A stretch of 42,871 bases of DNA from Anammoximicrobium sp032229885 (lineage in GTDB: Bacteria; Planctomycetota; Planctomycetia; Pirellulales; Pirellulaceae), in assembly GCA_032229885.1 (NCBI GenBank), contig JAVYAJ010000344.1:1-42871 (forward strand), written 5' to 3'. The notes below the pieces were generated by a model. That model was given only the letters and a program-made list of their open reading frames with translations. It made no database searches and had not been told where the DNA came from. A program made the translations under genes and the position numbers. Of the stretch, positions 1 through 7,929 are shown in pieces. How positions within the stretch are numbered: the stretch's first letter is position 1; every line of letters starts with the position of its first letter.

Positions 1-95
1 CGTTGATGTTGGCCTTCGGCCAACACGGTTGCTGTCATCTCTGACTCCTGGGGCGTTGCCCCAGGCTACGTTGGTGATGGCCTTCGGCCAACACG
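1..95. repeat. Short palindromic intergenic repeats
   Basis: A 17-bp word (tggccttcggccaacac) occurs identically at 10-26 and 78-94. Each copy contains the hairpin ttggcc/ggccaa or a near version of it. Between them, 47-65 forms another hairpin with an 8-bp stem (cctggggc/gccccagg) and a gtt loop. No reading frame here resembles a protein. This kind of palindrome-rich spacer is seen elsewhere in the window. Confidence 0.6.
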
Positions 96-140
96 CCTCC
101 TGTCGTCTGTGCTGCGCAACAGTCATTCAATATCAATTGC

Positions 141-239
141 ACCCAACGCAGGCCGGTGCTTGCAACCCGAAAGTGTACTGTACAGACTGGTGTACAAGAT
201 GTGCGCGCCGCCCGCGCATGGTACGGAGTAAGACTCTAC
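141..239 (-). repeat. Inverted partial copy of the dispersed structured repeat
   Basis: Read on the minus strand, this stretch aligns over about 97 bases with 31866-31962. Shared landmarks in order are tagagtctt, a G+C-rich palindrome around atgcgcg, the word catcttgtacac, gtctgtac, and gggttgc followed by a second hairpin. Similarity stops abruptly beyond 239, so only the right-hand module of the element is present. It lies about 75 bp upstream of the hsdM start in the opposite orientation. Confidence 0.6.
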
Positions 240-315
240 CTCTCGTTTGCTTTGTCGCACGGATTACGTAAAATCGTGCCGCTTGACGACATCTGGAAAT
301 CAACCGAGGGCGAAG

Positions 316-2429
316 ATGGCCGAACTTCAATTCAGCTCCTGGTCGCAGTTGGAGGCGGACCTGTGGGAGGCGGCGGACAACCTACGCGCCAACTCGAAGT
401 TGACCTCCACCGAATACTGCATGCCGGTGCTGGGCGTCATCTTCCTGCGACACGCCGCGAATCGATTTGGCGCGGCGACGCAACAGATCCAGCAGGACCA
501 GGCCGCGGGGCGGATGCCGAAACGCAAGGTCACCAAGCACGACTACATCCAGCGCCGGGGCTCTGGCTGCCGGAAAAGGCTCGCTACGAGTACCTGATCG
601 GGGCCCCCGATGATCAGCGCAGCGACGCCTTGATCGAGGCAATGAACGTTATCGAAGACGACTTCCCTCCGCTCAAGGGCGTCCTGCCCAAGGAGTACGC
701 GATCTTCGAGCCGGCGGTTCTGGAGGACTTGCTGCGGCTGTTCGACAGCGAGGCCCTGCGAGCCGCGTCCGGCGACGTGTTCGGGCGGATCTACGAGTAC
801 TTCCTGATGAAGTTCGCCATGCAGGGGGCGCAGGACAACGGCGAGTTCTTTACGCCGCCGTCCCTGGTGCAGACGATCGTCAATGTGATCGAACCGGATC
901 ATGGAATCGTGCTCGACCCAGCCACCGGTTCGGGCGGCATGTTCGTCCAGTCGAGCCACTTCGTCGAACGGCAAGGGAAAGATGCCGGCCACCAGTTGAC
1001 CTTTTATGGCCAAGAGAAGACGGCGACTACGATCCGGCTGGCCAAGATGAACTTGGCCGTCCACGGGCTGGAGGGCGACATCCAGGAAGCCAACACGTTC
1101 TACGAGGACGTCCACTCGCTGGGCGGCAAGTGCGATTTCGTGATGGCCAATCCTCCGTTCAACGTGGACATGGTGGATGCCGAAAAGGTCAAGGACGACG
1201 TCCGTCTGCCCTTCGGTCTGCCGGGCGTGAACAAGAACAAGAAGGTCAGCAACGGGAACTACCTCTGGATTTCGTATTTCCACAGTTACCTGAATCACAA
1301 GGGACGGGCCGGGTTCGTGATGTCGTCCCAGGCGTCCAGCGCCGGCCACGGCGAGAAGGAGGTGCGGCGGAAGATCGTCGAGACCGGCGACGTGGACGTG
1401 ATGATCGCCATCCGCTCGAACTTCTTCTACACCCGCGGCGTTCCCTGCGAGCTGTGGTTCTTCGACCGCGGCAAGCCGAAGGAGCGCCGCGGCAAGGTGC
1501 TGATGATCGACGCCCGGAACATCTACCGCAAAGTCACCCGCAAGATCTATGACTTTTCGCCCGAGCACCAAGCCAACCTGGCGGCCATTGTGTGGCTGTA
1601 CCGCAACCAGAAGCAGCGGTTCCTGAATCTGATTATGGACTATTTCCAGGCGGTTTGCCGCGAATGCGAGATCATCCCCGCCGCGGTCGGCGCGTTTGAC
1701 GAAACGACAACCGCGACCCTGAACGTGCTGACCGAATTCGAGACGGCGACCGCCGCGATCAAGGGGCTGGATGCCGACCGTGTCAAAGCGTTTCGCAATG
1801 CCCTGGCGGAACTGCGGGACACGCAACAGGCGTACGACGGCGACCGACTTCAATTGCTCAAGGACATTGCGGCGTTTCGGAAAGGCGCCTGCAAGTCGCT
1901 CCCAGGCACCAATGACAAGCAACATGCCGCCCGCAAAGCGTTCGAGCCGATCGCGGAGCGGATCAAGGGGGTGGTGAAACAGATCGACTTGCTCTACAAG
2001 CTCGCGGCTCGCGCTGCCGATGCCGCGGTCGGACTTGTCGCGAACGAGGATGCTGCCGAGCACTTGGATCGCCGCGGGCTTAGCCGTCAATTGAAGGACT
2101 TGGACTCGAAGCGGCGTGAAGCGGTAACGCAACTCAAGCAGGCAGTCTACTTCTACCGGCAGGTTGTGTGGTTACAGGAACGCTTCCCCGATGCCCAGTT
2201 CCAGTCCGTCCCGGGCTTGGTAAAGGTCGTGGACGATGCCGAGATCGAGGCCGCTGATTGGAGCCTAACGCCTGGGCGGTACGTTGGCGTCGCGCCGGTA
2301 GAAGCGGACGAGGATTTTGATTTTGAACAGACGCTCCGGGATATACATGTGGAACTTGCGAACCTGAACCAAGAGGCGTCCGCGCTGGCGGCAAGGATCC
2401 AAGAGAATTTCGAGGATTTGGGACGATGA
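316..2429 (+). CDS. hsdM: Type I restriction-modification DNA methyltransferase subunit HsdM, apparent frameshift
   Basis: HsdM transfers a methyl group from S-adenosylmethionine to adenine in the site chosen by HsdS, and is also part of the restriction complex. The N-terminal HsdM_N domain starts at ATG 316 (MAELQFSSWSQLEADLWEAA) and runs in one frame to about 558. The protein then continues one frame back (LWLPEKARYEYL from 561), so one base seems to be missing from the G run at 557-560. The SAM motif DPATGSGG lies at 915-938 and the catalytic NPPF at 1149-1160. From about 1600 to 2240 there is a long charged helical, probably coiled-coil, insert, followed by a typical HsdM tail (DWSLTPGRYVGV). 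Repaired length would be about 705 residues. If the shift is real, translation could restart only inside the frame, for example at the ATG near 642, losing the N-terminal domain. Family assignment is firm; intactness is not. Confidence 0.9.
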
Positions 2430-3550
2430 CTTGGCCTGTCATACCGCTCGGCTCACTCCTCACACTCCAGAGAGGATACGATCTTCCGGAACAATCTCGT
2501 CGTCCTGGCGACATCCCCGTAATCACGTCGTCGGGAATAACCGGGTTCCACGCTGAAGCCGGGGCGACGGGGCCTGGCGTCGTCACTGGCCGATACGGCA
2601 CGATCGGCGCCGTCCATTTCATCGAAGAGGACTATTGGCCCCACAATACCACGTTGTTTGTCTCGGATTTCAAGGGCAATAATCCGAGATTTGTAGCTTA
2701 CTTGCTGAAATCGCTCGACCTCGCGCACCAAGTCAGCAGCGGTGCCGTCCCCGGCGTGAACCGCAACATTCTTCATGCCATGCTCGTACCTGACGTTCCG
2801 CATGACCGACAACGCAGCATCGCCGATACCCTTTCGTCATACGATGACCTGATCGAGAACAATACGCGCCGGATTGGATTGTTGGAGCAGGCAGCCCGAC
2901 TGCTGTACGAAGAGTGGTTCGTCCGCCTGCGGTTCCCAGGACATGAGCACACACGCATCGTCGCAGGAGTGCCGGAGGGATGGGAACATGTACCGACCCC
3001 CGAAGCGGTTGATATCAATCCAAGGACGTCCCTCTCGGCCGAGGAGAAGCACTGGTGGGTCGAGATGTCGGACTTGCCTCTCGACTCGATGGTCATTCAA
3101 AACGCCGTAAAACGCGAAGGTCGCAGTGGTAGCAAGTTTCGCAACGGCGATACGTTACTGGCACGTATTACACCATGCCTTGAAAATGGCAAAACCGCTT
3201 TCGTTGACTTTCTTTCCAATGGCGAAGTAGGACGGGGCTCAACCGAGTTCATTGTTCTTCGGTCCAAGCGTTTATCCCCCGAGTACGTCTACTGTCTCAG
3301 TCGGACTTACGCCTTCCGCGAAAACGCAATCAAGAGCATGATCGGCTCGTCCGGACGACAACGGGTCCAGGAGAGCTGTTTCGACAAGTTCTGGGTTTGG
3401 GTTCCGCCACATGCACTGCTTCGCTTGTTCACTCAAGTTGCGGAGCCGATTTTCCGTCAGATTAAGACGTTACATCTACAGAATCAGAAACTCCATTCCG
3501 CTCGCGATGCCATTCTCCCACGATTGATGCGGGGCAAAATCAAGGTGTGA
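2426..3550 (+). CDS. hsdS: Type I restriction-modification specificity subunit HsdS
   Basis: HsdS recognises the bipartite DNA target and bridges HsdM and HsdR. The ATG overlaps the hsdM stop (ATGA at 2426-2429), which indicates translational coupling. The 374 residues show the usual layout: a first target-recognition domain (about 1-135), a conserved helical spacer with DDLIENNTRRIGLLEQAA and LYEEWFVRLRFPG (about 138-175), a second recognition domain (about 180-340), and a second conserved helix ending in LHSARDAILPRLMRGKI. Length is normal for a two-TRD HsdS. The second half reads visibly A+T-richer than hsdM and hsdR, as is common for exchangeable recognition domains. The target sequence cannot be inferred from the protein. 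Confidence 0.93.
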   Translation: MTWPVIPLGSLLTLQRGYDLPEQSRRPGDIPVITSSGITGFHAEAGATGPGVVTGRYGTIGAVHFIEEDYWPHNTTLFVSDFKGNNPRFVAYLLKSLDLAHQVSSGAVPGVNRNILHAMLVPDVPHDRQRSIADTLSSYDDLIENNTRRIGLLEQAARLLYEEWFVRLRFPGHEHTRIVAGVPEGWEHVPTPEAVDINPRTSLSAEEKHWWVEMSDLPLDSMVIQNAVKREGRSGSKFRNGDTLLARITPCLENGKTAFVDFLSNGEVGRGSTEFIVLRSKRLSPEYVYCLSRTYAFRENAIKSMIGSSGRQRVQESCFDKFWVWVPPHALLRLFTQVAEPIFRQIKTLHLQNQKLHSARDAILPRLMRGKIKV

Positions 3551-3553
3551 TCC

Positions 3554-3730
3554 ATGCTGGTGCAGCACCACAACCTGATCATTGTCACTCCGCTTGCGGT
3601 TGTTCGCCACCGATTTCCCGCCGGAGCGAACAACTTCCAGCGTGTCTACAAGCCCCTCGTAAATCACTGGCTTTCGTACGATAATTCAGGGGATACGCCG
3701 GGCTTGATCGAGGAGGGAGAGAATCCATGA
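3554..3730 (+). pseudogene. Probable C-terminal remnant of a zeta-toxin-like ATPase
   Basis: This 58-codon frame starts 3 bp after the hsdS stop and ends in an ATGA overlap with the next gene. Its product contains PLAVVRHRFPAGANNFQRVY, then PLVNHW, YDNSG, P and LI. That resembles the extreme C-terminus of zeta-toxin/ABC-type ATPase proteins, where an RRRF-type arginine stretch, NF..LY.PL and a YDNS motif occur near the end. The Walker A half expected upstream is absent because hsdS occupies that place. I infer that a toxin gene between hsdS and hsdR was truncated by deletion. The match is from memory of the family pattern, not from a search. Confidence 0.55.
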
Positions 3731-3915
3731 GTACCGAAGGCAAGCCGTTGACAAAGGACGCGGAACAAACCACGCAAGCCCTGGAACGAGCCGCTCGCCG
3801 AGCGAGGGAACTGGCCGAGCGCACGGGCACCCCATGCTACGTCGTCCGCGATGGCCGCATCGTGGACGCCACGCGGGAAAAAGACAGCCAGACACAACCA
3901 AAGGCTGCACGATAG
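3727..3915 (+). CDS. Small 62-residue protein between hsdS and hsdR, possible partner of the lost toxin
   Basis: A strong purine-rich ribosome binding site (gaggagggaga, 3711-3721) precedes ATG 3727, and the start overlaps the stop of the upstream remnant (ATGA). The product has a basic helix (TQALERAARRARELAERTGT) followed by a short strand-like PCYVVRDGRIVDAT, then a charged tail. Small proteins with this 'helix, TP-Y-V-RDG-IV' plan occur, as far as I recall, next to zeta-like ATPases, so it may be an antitoxin-like partner. It could equally be an uncharacterised accessory protein of the restriction locus. hsdR begins 7 bp downstream, so it is co-transcribed with the restriction genes. Confidence 0.75.
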   Translation: MSTEGKPLTKDAEQTTQALERAARRARELAERTGTPCYVVRDGRIVDATREKDSQTQPKAAR

Positions 3916-3921
3916 GCGCCA

Positions 3922-6900
3922 ATGTTCACCAACGTCAACAGCGAGGATCGGCTGGTCCAGCAGACGTTCGCGGATTACCTCCGCGATACGCACCACTGGG
4001 ACAGCCTGTTCGCCTGGAACGACGAGACCTTCGGACTGGACGGGACGCTGGGCCGCGGCAGCCAGCGCGAGGTGGTGCTGGTTCGCGATGCCCGCGACGC
4101 CCTGCAGCGGCTGAATCGCAGCCTGCCGCCCGACGCGATCGCCGACGCGGTGCGGAGGCTGACCGAGCACGACTTGTCGCGGTCGCTGGTCCAGCACAAC
4201 CGAGATTTCTACACGATGATCGGTGACGGGATCCCGGTGACGTATCGGGACAGCCGCAACCAACTGAAGCGGGGCCGGGCCAAGCTGATCGACTTCCGCA
4301 ACCCGGACAACAACCGCTTCCTGGTGGTCCGCGAATTGAAGATCCAGGGACTCCGCTCGCCGCACTACAACCGCCGGGCCGATCTGGTCTGCTTCGTCAA
4401 CGGCATCCCGCTGGTGTTCATCGAACTCAAGGCCGTGTACGTCAACATCCGGGCGGCCTACGACGGGAATTTGAGCGACTATTTCGATACCATCCCGCAC
4501 GCGTTTCACCACAACGCCTTCCTGATCGTCAGCAACGGGGACCGGGCCAAATACGGCTCGATCACCAGCCGCTGGGAGCATTTCGCAGAGTGGAAACGGA
4601 ACGACGAGCGGGACAAGGGCAGCTTGGAAACCCGCGTGCTGATCGACGGGATGCTGGCCAAGGATCGGCTGCTGGATCTGATCGAGAACTTCATCCTGTT
4701 CGACGATAGCAAGCCGGGCGCGAGCCGCAAGATCGTGGCTCGCAACCACCAGGTGCTGGGCGTAAACCGAGCGGTGGCCGCGGTCCGCGAGCAGGAGATC
4801 TTGAAAGACCGGTATCCGATCGACCAGCGGATTCGCACGCGGACGATGCAGTTGGATCGGAAGGTCAGGGGGGGGGCCGCCGCCGATGCGCCCGGACCGC
4901 TCGAGGACAACGAGTTGCAGGCCATGCTCGCGGCCAACGAAATGGCCGAGCCGTTCGTGTCGGCCGAGCGCCGTCCGGGCAAGCTGGAGATCACGCTGTA
5001 CGAGCGGGTCAATCCGCGGCTGGGAAGGCTGGGCGTCTTCTGGCATACGCAGGGCAGCGGCAAGTCGTATTCGATGATCATGTTCGCCGAGAAGGTCCGC
5101 CGCGTGGTGTCGTCGAAGTTCACGTTTGTGGTGATGACGGACCGCGAGGACCTGGACGACCAGATCTACCGCAGCTTCATCGGCTGCGGCGTGGCCAATC
5201 CCCAGACGCCGCGGGCGGGTACGGGCAAGGAACTCGAAGCGCTGCTGAAACAGAACCACCGCTACGTGTTCAGCCTGATCCACAAGTTCAATCGCGACGT
5301 GCCGCACGACCAGCCGTACAGCCGGCGGGATGACATCATCGTGATCTCGGACGAGGCCCACCGCACTCAGGCCGGCAAGCTGGCGCGAAATATGCGGCAG
5401 GCCTTGCCCAACGCGTCGTTCATCGGTTTTACCGGCACGCCGCTGTTCAAGCATGACGAGCTGACCCGGCGGATCTTCGGCGAGTACGTCTCGCGGTACG
5501 ACTTCAAACGCTCGGAAGAGGATGGGGCGACGGTGCGGCTCGTGTACGAGAACCGCGGCGAGAAATTGGGCGTGGTCCGGCTGGATTTGAACGACCGGAT
5601 CGCCGAAAAGGTGGCCGAGGCGGACCTGGATCCGGATCAGGTGGCCCTGCTCGAGCGGTTGCTGGGCAAGGACTACGAGGTCATCACGGCCGACGACCGG
5701 CTCGATAAGATCGCCGCCGATTTCGTCGATCATTGCTGCGCCCGCTGGGAATCGGGCAAATCGATGCTGGTCTGCATCGACAAGATCACCTGCGCCCGCA
5801 TGCACCAGCGGATCATGCCCCGCTGGCAGGCCAAGGCGGCCGAATTGCGGGTCGCGGCGGTGGCCTTGAACGCCGAGATTGAAGGCATGCCCGACGGCCC
5901 CGAACGGGAAGCCGCCCTGGAGCGATACGCCCGGCTGTGCCGCCAGGCCGACTGGATGGACGAAACGATCATCGAGATCATCATCAGCGAGGCGCAGAAC
6001 GAAGTCCGCGATTTCCGGAAATGGGGCTTCGAGATCGAGCCGCATCGCGAGCGGATGAAGCGGGGCTTCGAGACGCCCGATGGCAAGCGGGTGGACGTCG
6101 AGACCGCGTTCAAAAACCCGGACCATCCGTTCCGCGTGGCCATCGTCTGCGCCATGTGGCTGACGGGCTTTGACGTCGAGAGCCTGTCGACGCTGTACAT
6201 CGACAAGCCGATGAAAGCCCACACGCTGATGCAGGCGATCGCCCGAGCCAACCGGGTCTATCCGGGCAAGGCCTGCGGCTTGATCGTGGACTACAACGGG
6301 ATGCTGAAGAGCCTCCGGGAGGCCTTGGCCCAGTATGCTTTGGGCGATGATGCCGAGGGGGCCGATAGGGAACCCGCGGGCCCCATCGAGGATATGGTGG
6401 CAGCCCTCGTCGAGGCGTTGGAGGCGGCCGAATCACACCTGTCGAGCAACGGCTTCGATCCGTCGCGTCTGCTCGGCGCCCGCGGCTTCGACCGCATCGA
6501 GGCGATCCGCGACGCGGTCAATGCGTTATACACGACCGACGAAACGAAACGCCGTTACGAGATCATCGCTCGCCAGGTCTTCGCCCGCTTCAAGGCCCTG
6601 GTCGCCTTGCCGACCGTGCACGCCTATGCGGAACGCCACGACAACATCGAGGCCATCTACAAGAAGCTGCAGGAACGCCGCGATACGACCGACGTTACGG
6701 ACCTGCTGAAAGAACTGCACAAGATCGTCAACGAGGCCATCCGTACTCAGGGAGCGGGCGACGATCAAGCCGTAGGATTGAAGGTGGACCTCAGCCGGAT
6801 CGACTTCGAGAAACTGCGCGACGAATTCGCCAAACGTGTCCGTCGTAAGAATGCCGCCCTGCAGGATATCCGCGCCCTGATCGAGCAGAAGCTGGCCGAG

Positions 6901-7386
6901 ATGCTGGAGACGAACCCGTTGCGGATGGACTACTACAAGCGGTACCAGGAGATCGTCGCCGACTACAACCGCGAGAAGGACCGGGCCACCATTGAAGACA
7001 CGTTCGCCCGCTTGGTCGACCTAGCAGACAGCCTGGACGCCGAGCAGCGGCGGGCCGCCGAGGAGGGACTGTCGCAGGATGAGAAGGCCCTGTTCGACAT
7101 GCTGTACAAAGACACGATCAGCAAGGCCGATCGGGAACGCTTGAAACAGGCCAGCCGCCACTTGCTATCGTCGCTGCAACAGTTGCTGCAGCCCATGGAG
7201 CGGTGGACCGAGAAAGAGCAGACCCAGTCCACAGTCCGCATGTTCATCCTGGACCAGCTATGCGCGCTGCTGCCCGATCCGCCGTATAGCCCCGAGGACA
7301 CCGAGAGCGTCGCCAACGTCATCTACGATTACATCTGGCAGCGCAGCGCCAGCGGCTACACCTTCCAGCCCGCGGCTGCGGTCTAG
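3922..7386 (+). CDS. hsdR: Type I restriction endonuclease subunit HsdR
   Basis: HsdR is the ATP-driven translocase and nuclease of the type I complex; it pulls DNA past the bound complex and cuts at a distance when the site is unmethylated. The 1154 residues carry the N-terminal nuclease core with RRADLVCFVNGIPLVFIELK (about 151-170, D...ExK). Then come the Walker A in WHTQGSGKS (about 374-382), the DEAH box at 477-480 followed by RTQAG, TGTPL as motif III, and helicase motifs near LTGFDVESLSTLYIDKPMK and ARANRVYPGK. The C-terminal third is helical and would contact HsdM. Length and motif order are normal with no visible break. It is the last gene of the locus. Confidence 0.95.
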   Translation: MFTNVNSEDRLVQQTFADYLRDTHHWDSLFAWNDETFGLDGTLGRGSQREVVLVRDARDALQRLNRSLPPDAIADAVRRLTEHDLSRSLVQHNRDFYTMIGDGIPVTYRDSRNQLKRGRAKLIDFRNPDNNRFLVVRELKIQGLRSPHYNRRADLVCFVNGIPLVFIELKAVYVNIRAAYDGNLSDYFDTIPHAFHHNAFLIVSNGDRAKYGSITSRWEHFAEWKRNDERDKGSLETRVLIDGMLAKDRLLDLIENFILFDDSKPGASRKIVARNHQVLGVNRAVAAVREQEILKDRYPIDQRIRTRTMQLDRKVRGGAAADAPGPLEDNELQAMLAANEMAEPFVSAERRPGKLEITLYERVNPRLGRLGVFWHTQGSGKSYSMIMFAEKVRRVVSSKFTFVVMTDREDLDDQIYRSFIGCGVANPQTPRAGTGKELEALLKQNHRYVFSLIHKFNRDVPHDQPYSRRDDIIVISDEAHRTQAGKLARNMRQALPNASFIGFTGTPLFKHDELTRRIFGEYVSRYDFKRSEEDGATVRLVYENRGEKLGVVRLDLNDRIAEKVAEADLDPDQVALLERLLGKDYEVITADDRLDKIAADFVDHCCARWESGKSMLVCIDKITCARMHQRIMPRWQAKAAELRVAAVALNAEIEGMPDGPEREAALERYARLCRQADWMDETIIEIIISEAQNEVRDFRKWGFEIEPHRERMKRGFETPDGKRVDVETAFKNPDHPFRVAIVCAMWLTGFDVESLSTLYIDKPMKAHTLMQAIARANRVYPGKACGLIVDYNGMLKSLREALAQYALGDDAEGADREPAGPIEDMVAALVEALEAAESHLSSNGFDPSRLLGARGFDRIEAIRDAVNALYTTDETKRRYEIIARQVFARFKALVALPTVHAYAERHDNIEAIYKKLQERRDTTDVTDLLKELHKIVNEAIRTQGAGDDQAVGLKVDLSRIDFEKLRDEFAKRVRRKNAALQDIRALIEQKLAEMLETNPLRMDYYKRYQEIVADYNREKDRATIEDTFARLVDLADSLDAEQRRAAEEGLSQDEKALFDMLYKDTISKADRERLKQASRHLLSSLQQLLQPMERWTEKEQTQSTVRMFILDQLCALLPDPPYSPEDTESVANVIYDYIWQRSASGYTFQPAAAV

Positions 7387-7929
7387 TGCGTTCTGCTGCC
7401 ATGTTGCTCGATCGCGTGTACAACCGGTCACGAATGGCACTGTCGACACGCAAGCCTTTCCATAGCGAGGATTACGGCGGCCACGGCGATGTTCGCGCAG
7501 CGGGTATGTCTAGCACGACAGCGGCCCGGATGGCGATGGAGAGAGTCTGCGCCCGTGTCGCTCGAGCCCACTTTTGAGCGATTTCGTTGCAAGTCTGGTC
7601 GCCAACGCCGCTTACGCCCCACATCCAGTACGACAGCGCCATTCATGTCAAGACAGTGTTCTCCGCACACGCGGGGATGAACCGGTTGCCGCAGAAGACG
7701 CGGAATCACGCAGAAACACCACGTGGCGCAGGCCGCGGCGTATCTCAGCTTGGTGACCGCTGCCGCGAATGCCTGCGAAACACTGCGCGTGGCGGCCGCC
7801 GATGCGGACCTCGCCTCGGCAAGGGCGGGCGCAGCGTCCCGGATCGCTTCCTGCCGCCAACGGCATTCGGCGGTCGCGGGACGCCGCGGTGCGGGCCGAA
7901 CGGCGATCGCGGCCGTGGGGGCCCGGCCG
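7387..7929. other. Intergenic region after hsdR
   Basis: No protein-like frame was found in this 543-bp spacer. The only recognisable element is the single CRISPR-like repeat at 7656-7684. The frames crossing the spacer have skewed, arginine-rich translations typical of non-coding GC-rich DNA. Confidence 0.6.
7656..7684 (+). CRISPR. Solitary type I-E-like CRISPR repeat
   Basis: The 29-bp unit begins gtgttctccg, continues cacacgcggg and ends gatgaaccg. This matches the pattern of type I-E repeats in length, in the GTGTTC start, in the central ccgc-acac-gcgg hairpin and in the GATGAACCG end. No second copy appears one repeat plus a 32-nt spacer to either side (7595-7623 or 7717-7745), and no cas gene lies within the window. 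It is therefore a single orphan repeat, perhaps the last survivor of a lost array. Confidence 0.6.

Noticed and set aside
555..562. Programmed -1 frameshifting as the explanation of the hsdM break
   Set aside because: The G run fits a slip, but no heptamer of the X-XXY-YYZ type or downstream pseudoknot is evident, and HsdM is not known to use it; error or mutation is simpler.
543..2132. Long minus-strand frame opposite hsdM
   Set aside because: It is the shadow of a GC-rich gene with strong HsdM motifs on the plus strand; its translation has skewed V/D/H/R composition and no family motif.
3664..6222. 852-codon minus-strand frame opposite hsdR
   Set aside because: The plus strand carries clear HsdR nuclease and helicase motifs; the antisense frame is a codon-bias shadow.
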